64,000 nucleotides of DNA, taken from positions 186,001 through 250,000 of the forward strand of contig CAWGCL010000001.1 in NCBI GenBank assembly GCA_963820995.1, read 5' to 3'. Below, piece by piece: positions 37,655 to 47,688 of this stretch. The position numbers and the translations under genes are program-made. The notes under the pieces were generated by a model that did no database searches, had not been told where the DNA came from, and saw nothing but the letters and a program-made list of their open reading frames with translations. This stretch comes from JAGTVG01 sp963820995 (GTDB lineage: Bacteria; Bacteroidota; Bacteroidia; Cytophagales; Cyclobacteriaceae). The first letter of the stretch is position 1. Every line of letters begins with the position of its first letter.

Positions 37655-39046
37655 TTGTTTTTCTTAACAATACTTGCTAGCATCACTGATTCTGTTACTA
37701 TGGTGTTACCTACGAAAGCCTGCGCCTTCATACGGGCAATTCCTCTTCTAATGGGCTCAAGCAATTCACATTTTAATATTAGCTGATCACCTGGGAGGAC
37801 CATCCTTCTGAATCGGCAATCTTCAATTTTCATGAAATATGTCCAGTAGTCCTTTGGGTCTCCCAGTGCATTAAGGGCCAAAATACCACCAGTCTGCGCC
37901 AGGGCCTCAACAATCAATACTCCCGGCATAACCGGGTTTCCTGGAAAATGTCCCTGAAAGAAATGGTTCATTATAAGTTACATTCTTAATCCCTGCGACA
38001 GTTGTCTCATCAAGGTGAATGATTTTATCAACAAGTAAAAACGGTGCTCTGTGAGGAAGGGTTTCCCTGATCTGATTAATATCCATTACCGGTGGTAATT
38101 TGGGATTGTATGGTGGGATATTAATTGATTTTGGATCACTCATTTCTTTCTTAAGCTTCCTGGCAAAGGCCACATTGGACGCATGTCCCGGGCGGGCAGC
38201 AAGGATCTGGGCTTTAATTGGACGGCCAGCTAAAGCAAGATCGCCCATTACATCCAACAGCTTATGCCGTGCAGGTTCGTTTCGATATCTTAATTCAACA
38301 TTATTCAGTATCCCTTCTTTCTTCACCTCTACTTTTGGCTTATTAAATAATTTTGCCAGGTAATCAAGTTCATTGTCTTCAACAACCCGGTCAACTACGA
38401 CAATGGCATTATTGAGGTCACCTCCTTTTATGAGGTTATTTTTATATAACATTTCAAGTTCATGCAGAAAACAGAAAGTCCGGCAGGAAGCAATTTCTTT
38501 TGAGAACTGATTAAGATCTGTAATATTTGCATGCTGACTACCAAGGACTGGAGAATTATAATCGATCATTACCGTAACCCGGTAATCATCCAATGGCAAA
38601 GCTGCTATTTCAACATCATGTGCACTGTCCCTGTAAAATATTGGTTCCCTGACCTCGAAGAAATTACGTAATGCATTTTGCTCTTCAAAACCGACACTTT
38701 CAAGGGCATCTACAAACATTTTGGAGCTACCATCCATAATAGGGATCTCAGGGCCATCAAGTTGTATTAAAACATTATCAACCTGCATGCCAACAAGTGC
38801 TGCCATAGTATGTTCTACGGTAGCTACTTTGGCACCTTCTTTTTCGAGGGTAGTTCCTCTTGATAAGTCAACTACATTATCTACATCAGCTTCAATTATT
38901 GGTTTCCCCTCTATATCAATCCTTTGAAATTTAATACCATGATTTGGTTTAGCCGGAAGAAAGGTCATTTTTGCATTTACACCTGTATGAAGCCCAACAC
39001 CCTCAATGGTCACCGGCTTCGTTATGGTATGCTGTTTAATATTCAT
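37651..39046 (-). CDS. lpxC-fabZ: Bifunctional LpxC-FabZ fusion, frameshifted
   Basis: The Bacteroidota-type fusion of UDP-3-O-acyl-GlcNAc deacetylase (residues about 1-310) and 3-hydroxyacyl-ACP dehydratase (about 315-464). LpxC shows VEHTMAAL (zinc His), DGPEIPIMDGSS, RHKLLDVMGDL and the catalytic HASNVAFAR region. FabZ shows HRAPFLLVDKI, then HFPGNPVMPGVLIVEALAQ with its active His and Glu. The frame breaks inside FabZ: the first frame reads NEPFLSGTFS and the other FQGHFPGN. Deleting one base of the AAA at 37961-37963 (TTT on the coding strand) gives NEPFFQGHFPGN. The span is 3n+1 and corrected length is 464 residues. Both activities are essential, so the break is probably not real. Confidence 0.93.
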
Positions 39047-39416
39047 AAATCTTAGGTCTAGTGGAATTACTAATATCTCAGTCGATAGATTGCTATTAAA
39101 TCTAATTATTTGTATTTAAATTCAATTTATTTTGATCTTTCTCAGCTTTTTTTAACACTAATTAGGTACTGGAAAATTGAATTTAAATTATTAACCTGCA
39201 AGTATACGATTTTTCTAACTTTTGCACCACATCTTATTCGATACTTATTCAAAATCAGATCATAAGGTATTTAGCCATATCCTTCTAAGTATATCTGTTA
39301 TTATCCTATAGCTCAATCTTTAAAAGAATTATATGAAAGTAAAATAATCAATTATGCAGGAAATAAAAGCATATTTGTCAACATGCTGATTTAGAAATAT
39401 CTGGTTGCCCAGATTC
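39047..39416. other. lpxD-lpxC intergenic region
   Basis: 370 AT-rich bases without a supported frame inside an otherwise tight lipid A cluster. It holds a perfect 15-bp inverted repeat (listed separately) and presumably the promoter of lpxC-fabZ-lpxA. Confidence 0.6.
39114..39188. repeat. 15-bp perfect inverted repeat upstream of lpxC
   Basis: ATTTAAATTCAATTT at 39114-39128 and its exact reverse complement AAATTGAATTTAAAT at 39174-39188, 45 bases apart, starting 68 bases upstream of the lpxC ATG. It could be a pair of operator half-sites or a long-loop hairpin. The sequence is AT-only apart from one C/G, so chance cannot be excluded. Confidence 0.6.
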
Positions 39417-40457
39417 TTATCCTTCCTGGAAATTTCTTACGCTGTCTTCTAACTTTAAGATCTTCTCCTGGAGTTCAGGCAATTTTTTGAAAACAGTAAA
39501 TACCCGTCTGAAATCACCTACCGGAATAGCCGGACTTCCCAGCACGATCTGCCCTTCGGTTGTAATGGATTTTGTTATACCGGCCTGAGCGCCAATAGTA
39601 ACTTTATCGGCAATATCAACATGTCCCGCAATCCCGACCTGTCCGGCTAAAACGCAGTTCTTCCCGATTTTGGTTGATCCTGAAATCCCTGCCTGTCCGG
39701 CTATAACAGTATTTTCACCAATTACCACATTGTGAGCTATTTGTATAAGGTTATCCAATTTAGCACCAGCTTTGATAATTGTGGATTCCAGTGTAGCACA
39801 ATCAAGAACCGTATTTGATCCAATATCTACATTGTCTTCAATGACTACATTACCCAGTTGCGGTATTTTTTTGTATGTGCCATCTTTCTGAGGTGCATAT
39901 CCAAATCCATCACTTCCTATAATGGCCCCTGCATGAATATGACAATTGGTGCCAATTTGTACATTCGTATAGATCTTAACTCCTGGATACAGAATGGTGC
40001 TATCACCTACTTTAACTCCATCTCCAATATAAACATGGGGATATATTTTAACATTATTGCCAATACTAACATTTTCACCTATATATGAAAAAGCCCCCCG
40101 GTAAACTTCCTCTCCTGTTTTACTGCCTTTCCCAATAAAGCTGGGTTCTTCCACCCCTACTTTAAGATAACTGACCAATTTATCATATTCTTCAAGTAAA
40201 ATCGAGAAAGCAATGTAGGGGTCTTTAACCTTAATTAAAGTGGGTTTGATTTCTTTGACAGGTTTAAAATCATCTTTTACAATGACCGCAGATGCCTTAG
40301 TTTCGTAAATGAAATTTTCATATTTTGGATTAGAAAGGAAAGAGATACATCCTTCCACAGCATTTTCCAAGGTGCTTAAATTCTCGATGACAAGATTCTC
40401 GTCACCTATTATTTCTCCTTGAAGTAATCCGGCTATTTGTTGTATTGGAAATTTCAT
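39417..40457 (-). CDS. lpxD: UDP-3-O-acylglucosamine N-acyltransferase LpxD
   Basis: Third step of lipid A synthesis: N-acylation of UDP-3-O-acyl-glucosamine. 346 residues: an N-terminal uridine-binding domain (about 1-100), a long left-handed beta-helix of hexapeptides, and a C-terminal helix. The catalytic His is in LIQIAHNVVIGENTVIAG. GSDGFGYAPQ is conserved in LpxD. Intact, 15 bases downstream of the HD phosphohydrolase gene. Confidence 0.95.
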   Translation of the reverse strand: MKFPIQQIAGLLQGEIIGDENLVIENLSTLENAVEGCISFLSNPKYENFIYETKASAVIVKDDFKPVKEIKPTLIKVKDPYIAFSILLEEYDKLVSYLKVGVEEPSFIGKGSKTGEEVYRGAFSYIGENVSIGNNVKIYPHVYIGDGVKVGDSTILYPGVKIYTNVQIGTNCHIHAGAIIGSDGFGYAPQKDGTYKKIPQLGNVVIEDNVDIGSNTVLDCATLESTIIKAGAKLDNLIQIAHNVVIGENTVIAGQAGISGSTKIGKNCVLAGQVGIAGHVDIADKVTIGAQAGITKSITTEGQIVLGSPAIPVGDFRRVFTVFKKLPELQEKILKLEDSVRNFQEG

Positions 40458-40472
40458 GATTGATCAAAAGAT

Positions 40473-41702
40473 TCACAAAGATACACTTTTGGGAAAGCAT
40501 AGATAATATTTATTGACAATTTTGCTAAGGGCCTTGATATTAGGTAAATCCGAAGCTGAAGCGATATCCACAATATCTCCGTTCTTCATTAATACATTTA
40601 TCCGGGAATTTGCAAGTTCATAAGCCGAGTTACTTAATTTCCCTTCATTAACGAAGTAGGAAGCATCCTTTTTTGACAGATGGAACCTTTCCGCGAATAT
40701 TTTCCTGAGTGAATTTACCTGGTTTTTGGGTACCGGTTTATTATAAATCCGGATCTTAAAAAGGTCTCTCTCAATCAGCATACGGCATAATTCTGAAAGG
40801 ACCTGATCATCATGGTGCTTCCAAATTTTAATAGCTCCCCATAAGTCATTATCATCCAGGGATAAAAATGCTGAAAGGACCTCCGCGTTCGCCTGAAAAT
40901 CTTCCAATGAATAATCGTTAAGAAGAAACAACATCAGAGATTTGTTCCTGGTCTCAAGTTTACCTTCTCCTGCAAGTTTTTTAGCCCTTTTGATTAGTTT
41001 TATTAACAAGGTTTCAGCTGCCACTGTAGTCTTATGCAGATATACCTGCCAATACATCAGTCGTCGGGAACTTAAAAAGTTCTCAATACTATATATCGCC
41101 TTTTCTTCAACTACAATTTCCTGATCACGCACATTCAACATTTTCAAAATACGTTCAAATCCAACCTTCCCTTCACTTACCCCAGTAAAGAAGCTGTCCC
41201 TGTTTAAATAATCTAAACGGTCAACATCCAACTGACTGGCTACCAGCTGACTTAAAAACTTTTTATGATAGGTTCCATTGAATATCTTCAAAGCAATGTC
41301 CAGCTTATTGTCCATCTCCATATTGAACAACTGCATGATCAATGCTGATATTTTTTCGTGCTCTATCCCCTTGATCAGGCTGAATTCAAGGGCATGTGAG
41401 AACGGACCATGTCCAATATCATGTAATAATATGGTGATTAAGGCACTTTCAAATTCGTCATCACTAATGTCAATCCCCTTGGCCCTTAAACTTGTCAAAG
41501 CCATATCCATTAAGTGCATAGACCCTATGGCATGATGAAACCGTGTATGTGTAGCTCCCGGGTAAACAAAGTCAGTTAAGCCAAGCTGATTGATCCTTCT
41601 CAAGCGTTGAAAATACGGATGTTCAATAATTCTAAAAATAATTCCCTCTGGGATTCTAATAAATCCGTAAATTGGATCATTAATTATTTTTCTTTTATTC
41701 AA
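40473..41702 (-). CDS. HD-domain phosphohydrolase (SAMHD1/dGTPase-like)
   Basis: An HD superfamily hydrolase of the class that includes dNTP triphosphohydrolases. HTRFHHAIGSMHLM and LLHDIGHGPFSHALE supply the metal-binding His/Asp residues, and SQLDVDRLDYLNRD is conserved in the family. The true N-terminus is probably NKRKIINDPIYGFI, reached from a TTG at 41702. The frame extends to another TTG at 41768, but that would overlap the divergent porX start. No ATG is available. About 409 residues. In Bacteroidota it commonly neighbours lpxD and porX. Nucleotide specificity not known. Confidence 0.85.
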   Translation of the reverse strand: MNKRKIINDPIYGFIRIPEGIIFRIIEHPYFQRLRRINQLGLTDFVYPGATHTRFHHAIGSMHLMDMALTSLRAKGIDISDDEFESALITILLHDIGHGPFSHALEFSLIKGIEHEKISALIMQLFNMEMDNKLDIALKIFNGTYHKKFLSQLVASQLDVDRLDYLNRDSFFTGVSEGKVGFERILKMLNVRDQEIVVEEKAIYSIENFLSSRRLMYWQVYLHKTTVAAETLLIKLIKRAKKLAGEGKLETRNKSLMLFLLNDYSLEDFQANAEVLSAFLSLDDNDLWGAIKIWKHHDDQVLSELCRMLIERDLFKIRIYNKPVPKNQVNSLRKIFAERFHLSKKDASYFVNEGKLSNSAYELANSRINVLMKNGDIVDIASASDLPNIKALSKIVNKYYLCFPKSVSL

Positions 41703-41762
41703 ACTTAAACTATTTGGAATTTTATACGGTAATATAGTAAGGAATTCAATATTAAGATAATT

Positions 41763-43316
41763 ATGCAAAGATATACTATTTTATGGGCGGACGATGAAAT
41801 TGACCTCCTGAAACCCCATATAATGTTCCTGGATAAAAAAGGGTATGATGTCACACCTGTCAACAGTGGGGCAGACGCACTGGATAAAGTTGAATCTGTA
41901 AACTTCGATGTGGTATTTTTAGATGAAAATATGCCAGGGATGTCGGGATTGGAGACATTAACGCACATAAAATCTATGAAACCCGGCCTTCCGGTAGTGA
42001 TGATCACGAAAAGTGAGGAAGAGCATATTATGGAAGAAGCTATTGCGTCAAAGATTGCAGATTATTTAATAAAACCTCTAAATCCACACCAGATCCTGTT
42101 AAGTGTAAAAAAGATCTTCGATAATAAAAGACTGGTCAACGAAAAGGTTAATCTAGACTATCAGCAGGAATTTCAGAAAATCAGTATGGCAGTAAATGGA
42201 AATCTAGACCATAATGAATGGGCGGAAATATATAAAAAGCTGGTTTTCTGGGAACTTGAATTTGAAAACACCCAGAATAAAGAAATGACTGAGATCCTGA
42301 ATATGCAAATGGCTGAGGCAAATAGCAACTTTGCCAGGTTTATTAAGGAGAATTACCAGTATTGGCTTGATGAGAAAGAAGAAGATAAACCCCTTTTGTC
42401 TCACAAATTGTTTGAAGCTAAAGTGCTTCCGCATGTTCAGAAAGGAAGGCCTACGGTATTCCTGATAATTGACAACATGAGGCTTGACCAATGGAAGATC
42501 ATTGAACCTTATATTCTTGAATCCTTTAGGCTTGATACCTTTGAAACATATTACAGCATCCTTCCGACAACGACAGCTTATGCAAGAAATGCTATTTTCT
42601 CAGGATTAATGCCACTTGAGATGGCGAATAGACATTCAGATATCTGGGTGGGTGAAGACCAGGAAGGTGGAAAGAACAATTTTGAACATGATTTTCTAAA
42701 TAGGCATCTGAAATCTAAGGGCATGAATCTAAAAGTGTCATATAATAAGATCAAAAACCTATCCCAGGGTAGAATGATGATTGATAACATCCCAAATATA
42801 CTGCAAAATGATCTTAGTGTGATCGTATATAATTTTGTCGACATGCTTTCTCATGCAAGGACCGAAATGGAAATGATAAGGGAATTGGCACCAAACGAAG
42901 CTGCTTACAGATCAATTACCCGTTCCTGGTTTATTCATTCCCCTCTTTACGAGTCCATTAAAAGAATTGCTGATCAGGGAGCTAAATTAATTATTAGCAC
43001 TGATCATGGCACCATCCGGGTTAAAAGGCCATTTAAAATTATTGGGGATAGAAATACGAATACTAACCTGAGGTACAAAGTCGGTAAAAATCTGAATTTT
43101 GATGAAAATAAAATTTTCTTTATAAGGGATCCGGAGTTACTTCATCTTCCTAAAATCAATGTTTCAAGCACATATGTGTTTGCCATGGAAGACCAATTCT
43201 TTGCTTATCCCAATAATTATAATTATTATGTGAATTATTACCGTGACACTTTTCAACACGGAGGATTATCACTTGAAGAGATGATAATTCCAATAATTTC
43301 CCTAAATTCGAAATAA
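41763..43316 (+). CDS. porX: PorX, type IX secretion response regulator with PglZ domain
   Basis: Two-component response regulator of type IX secretion genes. The receiver domain (1-120) has the acidic pair D10-D11, phospho-acceptor D54 (VFLDENMPG) and K104. A helical linker follows, then a PglZ alkaline-phosphatase-superfamily domain: IIDNMRLDQW (D237), LPTTTAYARN with the expected nucleophilic Thr (about 270), NFVDMLSHAR, STDHGT (D414, H415) and QHGGLSLEE near the end. PorX of Porphyromonas and Flavobacterium has this layout and size, and its PglZ domain was reported to cleave oligoribonucleotides. 517 residues, intact. Its kinase PorY and the structural por/gld genes are not in the window. 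Confidence 0.93.
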   Translation: MQRYTILWADDEIDLLKPHIMFLDKKGYDVTPVNSGADALDKVESVNFDVVFLDENMPGMSGLETLTHIKSMKPGLPVVMITKSEEEHIMEEAIASKIADYLIKPLNPHQILLSVKKIFDNKRLVNEKVNLDYQQEFQKISMAVNGNLDHNEWAEIYKKLVFWELEFENTQNKEMTEILNMQMAEANSNFARFIKENYQYWLDEKEEDKPLLSHKLFEAKVLPHVQKGRPTVFLIIDNMRLDQWKIIEPYILESFRLDTFETYYSILPTTTAYARNAIFSGLMPLEMANRHSDIWVGEDQEGGKNNFEHDFLNRHLKSKGMNLKVSYNKIKNLSQGRMMIDNIPNILQNDLSVIVYNFVDMLSHARTEMEMIRELAPNEAAYRSITRSWFIHSPLYESIKRIADQGAKLIISTDHGTIRVKRPFKIIGDRNTNTNLRYKVGKNLNFDENKIFFIRDPELLHLPKINVSSTYVFAMEDQFFAYPNNYNYYVNYYRDTFQHGGLSLEEMIIPIISLNSK

Positions 43317-43334
43317 TCTTCAATTTTTTTTACA

Positions 43335-43758
43335 TTGGAAATCTACTGCCAGACAATTCAGGAATTGCCTGAGGTATCGAAAAAAATAGTTAGCTACGGC
43401 AAAGAATATTCCGTATGGGTACTTAAAGGGGACCTGGGAGCAGGAAAAACCACTTTTATTCAGGAAGTAGCAAAGCAAATGAACGTATCGGATAACATCA
43501 GCAGTCCATCTTATGCCTTGATAAACGAATACTTAACCGCTGACGGGGCAACTATCTATCATTTTGATCTATTCCGGATCAAGACTCATATCTGAAGTTC
43601 TCGACTTGGGATTTGATGAGTACCTTGAATCTGGCTCTCTTTGTTTTATTGAATGGCCTGAAATTGCAGAACCACTTTTGCCTGAAAAATACCTGGAGAT
43701 TTCAATATTAAATCCTGAAAAAGAATTAAGAGTCTTTAATATAAAAAAACATGAGTGA
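43335..43758 (+). CDS. tsaE: tRNA threonylcarbamoyladenosine synthesis ATPase TsaE, frameshifted
   Basis: ATPase partner of TsaB/TsaD for t6A at position 37 of tRNAs. The P-loop is GDLGAGKTTF, followed by SSPSYALINEY and HFDLFRI; the C-terminal part has SGSLCFIEWPE. The first frame stops at 43595 (RIKTHI) and the other resumes SEVLDLGFDEYL. The switch is at about 43585-43592, with one surplus base. Corrected length is about 140 residues. The start is a TTG at 43335 in the context ACATTGGAA; one base fewer would give ATG at the same place. Porx-tsaE-ald order is usual in the phylum. t6A synthesis is essential in most bacteria. Confidence 0.88.
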
Positions 43759-44978
43759 ACAGCATCGATCTGGATTCGAAGAGTTAGCTCAAGAATCAAA
43801 GTTATATCCACAGGAATCTTTATTTAAAATAAAGAAACAGCAAAACAACCTTTACATAGGCATTCCCAAAGAGAATTCCTTTCAGGAAAATCGTTTGGCA
43901 ATTACTCCTGACGGGGTAAATTTACTCGTTAACAATGGTCATGAAATCCGGATTGAAACCGGTGCAGGAAAAGAATCACGATTTACAGATAAAGAATTCA
44001 GTGATGCTGGAGCCAAAGTAGTCTATTCAACAGAAGAAGTTTTCAAAGCAGACATTATCCTGAAAGTGGAACCACCTACCATTGATGAGATCCAATATAT
44101 GAATCCGGGAAAGGTGCTCATTTCTGCACTACAAATGGGAAATCAGACACCGGAGTATTTAAGGGCAATCAATAATAAAAAGCTGAAAGCACTGGCATAC
44201 GAATTCATAGAAGATAAAGTCGGAGGAATGCCGGCAGTTCGGGCAATGAGTGAAATTGCCGGCAGTACCGTGATGCTGATTGCCGCTGAATATTTAAGTA
44301 ATATAAATAATGGAAAAGGAATACTACTAGGTGGGATAACAGGGGTTCCGCCTGCTAAGGTGGTGATCCTGGGCGCAGGAACAGTAGCTGAATATACCGC
44401 AAGGGCTGCTTTAGGCCTTGGAGTAGATATCCAGATATTCGATAATAATATATATAAACTGCGCAGGTTGAAACATGCATCTGGGGCAACAGGTATTCAC
44501 GTCCACTTTTAATAATGTGTTGCTATCAGATGCAATAAAACAGGCAGATGTATTGATAGGGGCCATGAGAATCGAAAAAGGAAAGATGCAAATCATCATA
44601 TCTGAAGAAATGGTATCTACCATGAAATCAGGTTCTGTTATTATTGATGTGAGCATTGACCAGGGCGGGTGTATCGAGACATCTGAAATTACCAGTCATG
44701 ATAACCCAATTTTTACGAAATATGGAGTAATTCATTATTGTGTTCCTAATATAGCTTCCAGGGTACCGCGCACTGCTACCACGGCTTTTAATAATATTTT
44801 TGTGCCTATGTTATTGCAGGCATCTGATGAAGGTGGAATTGACGGAATGATTTTTAACAACACATGGTTTATGAGAGGGATCTATGCATATAACGGATTT
44901 GTGACCAATGAACACATAGCCGATAAATTCAGTATGCCGTACAAAGATCTGAACCTGCTAATTGCTGCACGATTCTAA
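43751..44978 (+). CDS. ald: Alanine dehydrogenase, frameshifted
   Basis: NAD-dependent oxidative deamination of L-alanine to pyruvate (or the reverse), of the alanine dehydrogenase/pyridine nucleotide transhydrogenase family. GIPKEN and RLAITPDGV near residues 37-55, MPAVRAMSEIAG, and the Rossmann motif ILGAGTVAEYTA are conserved. The frame breaks in the Rossmann domain: RRLKHASGATG in one frame, LGQQVFTSTF in the other. Deleting the T at 44480 gives RRLKHALGQQVFTSTF. Corrected length is about 408 residues, longer at the N-terminus than E. coli-type Ald enzymes but usual in Bacteroidota. Overlaps tsaE by 8 bases. Confidence 0.9.
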
Positions 44979-45065
44979 TTGTATCATAATATACTTGATA
45001 ATCCGATTAGATACTTGAGGGGATACATTAAAGATTTTGATAGATGCGGTTATTAATTACTTTCA

Positions 45066-46544
45066 TTAAAGATCAGCAAATTCAGCTTCACTCTCACCTG
45101 GTTGTTTCGTTAATTTTTTGATTTTTATTCCAAGGAAACCAAAAAGAATGGTCATAAAAGGACTAATTATATTAAAGAAACAATATGGAAGGTAGGTAAG
45201 TGTTGCCACACCTAGAACGGATGACATATAAGCTCCACAGGTATTCCATGGAACAAGTACAGAAGTTACCGTACCGGAATCCTCAAGGGTACGGCTCAGG
45301 TTCTCCGGTGCAAGATTTCTTTCTTCATAGATTGATGCAAACATCCTCCCCGGAACAACTATAGCCAGGTATTGATCACTGGCGGTCAAGTTAAAGAAAA
45401 CACAGGAGCCAGCTGTAGAAGCAATTAATGAACCAGTAGTATTCGCATAAGATATGATGGATTTTGTAATCCTCTTAAGAAATCCAGCGGCATCCATTAT
45501 TCCCCCAAAAGTCATTGCACTAATGATCAGCCATATTGTATTCAGCATACCACTCATTCCTCCAGTTGTCAACAATTCATTAACCTGAACATTGGAAGTT
45601 TCTATGCTTGTAGTGGTATACATTGCTTTCATAATACCCACATAAGCCGATTTTACATAATCGTTGCTGATCCCTGAGATGCTGTGAATAATATTGGGCT
45701 GAAAAATAAGTGCAAATACGGCTCCCAGCAAGGTTCCTGCAAGAAGTGCAGGCAATGGAGAAACTTTTCTTATTATCAGAAAGATCACCAGCCCTGGTAC
45801 AACGAAAAGAATCAGGTTAATATCAAATGAACCTTCAATAGCTATTAAAACATCTTCCATATTTGTTGTTGCACCACTTGTATCTGTCCAGAAGCCAATT
45901 ACAAGAAATAAAATAAGGGATATACTCATAGAAGGCACTGTGGTAATGGTCATATATCTGATATGTGTGAACAGATCAGTTCCCGCCATAGCTGGAGCCA
46001 GATTGGTGGTATCAGATAAAGGTGACATCTTATCTCCAAAGTAGGCTCCGGATATAATAGCCCCGCCAACCAATCCAGTGGGATACCCAAGGGTTGTGCC
46101 TATACCCATCATCGCGACTCCTAAGGTGGCCACAGTAGACCATGAACTTCCGGTGGCTAATGATATTATGGCACTGACAATGCAGGCTGCAAATAGAAAG
46201 ATAGCAGGGTGAATTATTTTTAATCCATAGTATATCATAGCAGGGACTATCCCGCTAATCAACCAGGTGCCTGCTAGAGATCCTATTAACAATAATATTA
46301 GGATAGAGGGAAGAGCGGCATTTATGGTTTTTACAATACCTATTCTAAGCTCCTTCCAACCTAATCCGGATCGTGTGGCGACCAATGCAGCAAATGCTCC
46401 TGAAATGATCAATACCATTTGATTGGATCCGGATAATGAATCATCGCCAAACACATATACATTAAATGCCAGAAATACGATAAGGAATAAAACCGGGATT
46501 AAGGATTCAATTAATGTTGGTTCTCTACGCTCATTCTTCGCCAT
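45066..46544 (-). CDS. nhaC: Na+/H+ antiporter NhaC
   Basis: Inner-membrane sodium/proton antiporter of the NhaC family, 492 residues with about 11-12 hydrophobic segments. LIISGAFAALVATRSGLGW, GTWLISGIVPAMIYYG, SLATGSSWSTVATLGVA, GAYFGDKMSPLSDTTNLA and SVLVPWNTCGAYM are characteristic. It would export Na+ using the proton gradient and lies near the Na+-pumping NQR genes. It ends 88 bases from the convergent ald gene. Confidence 0.92.
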   Translation of the reverse strand: MAKNERREPTLIESLIPVLFLIVFLAFNVYVFGDDSLSGSNQMVLIISGAFAALVATRSGLGWKELRIGIVKTINAALPSILILLLIGSLAGTWLISGIVPAMIYYGLKIIHPAIFLFAACIVSAIISLATGSSWSTVATLGVAMMGIGTTLGYPTGLVGGAIISGAYFGDKMSPLSDTTNLAPAMAGTDLFTHIRYMTITTVPSMSISLILFLVIGFWTDTSGATTNMEDVLIAIEGSFDINLILFVVPGLVIFLIIRKVSPLPALLAGTLLGAVFALIFQPNIIHSISGISNDYVKSAYVGIMKAMYTTTSIETSNVQVNELLTTGGMSGMLNTIWLIISAMTFGGIMDAAGFLKRITKSIISYANTTGSLIASTAGSCVFFNLTASDQYLAIVVPGRMFASIYEERNLAPENLSRTLEDSGTVTSVLVPWNTCGAYMSSVLGVATLTYLPYCFFNIISPFMTILFGFLGIKIKKLTKQPGESEAEFADL

Positions 46545-46585
46545 GCAGGAGTTTTTAATTCAGGTTGCCAATATATGAAAAAAAA

Positions 46586-46978
46586 TTAAAACTCCTCCAT
46601 ATCACTTAACTGCAGTTTAAGTGCTTTTACAGATATCTGGATCTCATAAACTGATAATGCTAGGGATATGATCAATAATATAAGGCTTACGCCAAAAGTA
46701 TATCTGCCCGCTATTTGTTCATTGGCAAACAGAAGGAACATACATACAACACAAAGCAAAAGGCTCAGTACGCCAAAGGCTTGCATATTCCTTATCAGGA
46801 TAACGCGTTTCCTTAAATTCTTTATTTGTCCAAGTATCACATCGTGTGGGTCCTCCTTGTACTTTGTATGCAATGTCCGTATCAATGTCGCCAAGGCGAG
46901 AAATCGATTAGTATATGCTAACAGCAAGAGCGATATGGCTGGAAATAATAGAGCGGGTGTAGTCAGGTTTATATCCAT
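46586..46978 (-). CDS. DUF2721 membrane protein
   Basis: 130 residues with one N-terminal and two C-terminal hydrophobic segments and a central basic stretch (IKNLRKRVILIRNMQA), matching the small DUF2721 membrane family. Function unknown. Its start lies immediately downstream of the nqr terminator, and it is 41 bases upstream of nhaC, so the two may be co-transcribed. Confidence 0.78.
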   Translation of the reverse strand: MDINLTTPALLFPAISLLLLAYTNRFLALATLIRTLHTKYKEDPHDVILGQIKNLRKRVILIRNMQAFGVLSLLLCVVCMFLLFANEQIAGRYTFGVSLILLIISLALSVYEIQISVKALKLQLSDMEEF

Positions 46979-46984
46979 CTTTTT

Positions 46985-47030
46985 AAAATAAAAAATCCCA
47001 CCTGCCTGCGGTAGGTAGGCTAAAGCGGGA
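46985..47030 (-). terminator. Terminator after nqrE with palindromic GC-rich core
   Basis: On the minus strand, AGTCCCGC is followed by a dyad CCTACCTACCGCAGGCAGG and GGGATTTTTTATTTT. Outer TCCC/GGGA and inner CCTACCT/AGGCAGG arms form a long stem before a T run. It lies between nqrE and DUF2721 and ends the nqr transcript. The core is similar to the GC-rich dyad near 213. Confidence 0.8.
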
Positions 47031-47055
47031 CTGATAAATTAATATTTTTTTCTAA

Positions 47056-47679
47056 TTATATAGAAATACCAAGGAACGACATAAATGCTATTCCCATAAG
47101 TCCGGTAAGTAACATTGTGATGCCCAAACCTTTCAATCCATCAGGAACCTGTGAGTATTTCATTTTTTCCCTTATGGCAGCAATGGCAATAATTGCAAGG
47201 AAAAAGCCAATCCCTGAAGAAAATCCGAAAACACTTGCTTCAGCAAAACTATAGCTTCTTTGAGCCATAAATAGTGAAGATCCTAGAATGGCACAGTTAA
47301 CAGCAATCAAGGGCAGGAATATCCCCAGTGACCCATATAATGCAGGGGAGAATTTCTCAATAACCATCTCTACAAGTTGTACCATGGCAGCGATTGTGGC
47401 TATAAACATAATAAATTGAAGGAATGATAAATTAATAGTGGAAAAATCTCCTAAACTGGCTGGAAGCCATTTTGCCAAAGCACCTTCTGATAATACATAT
47501 TCATTTAAAATCCAATTCACCGGAACAGTAAAGGCCAAAACAAAAATGACGGCCAATCCCAATCCAAAGGCAGTGCTTACTTTCTTAGATACCGCGAGAT
47601 AAGAGCACATGCCCAGGAAATAGGCAAACACCATGTTCTCTATGAAAATTGATTTTACTCCTAGATTAATTAATTCCAT
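47056..47679 (-). CDS. nqrE: Na+-translocating NADH:quinone reductase subunit E
   Basis: Membrane subunit E of Na+-NQR. 207 residues, six hydrophobic helices. FIENMVFAYFLGMCSYLAVS carries the conserved Cys of the NqrD/NqrE iron centre, and GSSLFMAQRSYSF is also conserved. Intact, unlike nqrA-D. It is the last gene of the cluster here: no nqrF follows before the terminator. Confidence 0.94.
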   Translation of the reverse strand: MELINLGVKSIFIENMVFAYFLGMCSYLAVSKKVSTAFGLGLAVIFVLAFTVPVNWILNEYVLSEGALAKWLPASLGDFSTINLSFLQFIMFIATIAAMVQLVEMVIEKFSPALYGSLGIFLPLIAVNCAILGSSLFMAQRSYSFAEASVFGFSSGIGFFLAIIAIAAIREKMKYSQVPDGLKGLGITMLLTGLMGIAFMSFLGISI

Positions 47680-47688
47680 TTTTCCTCA

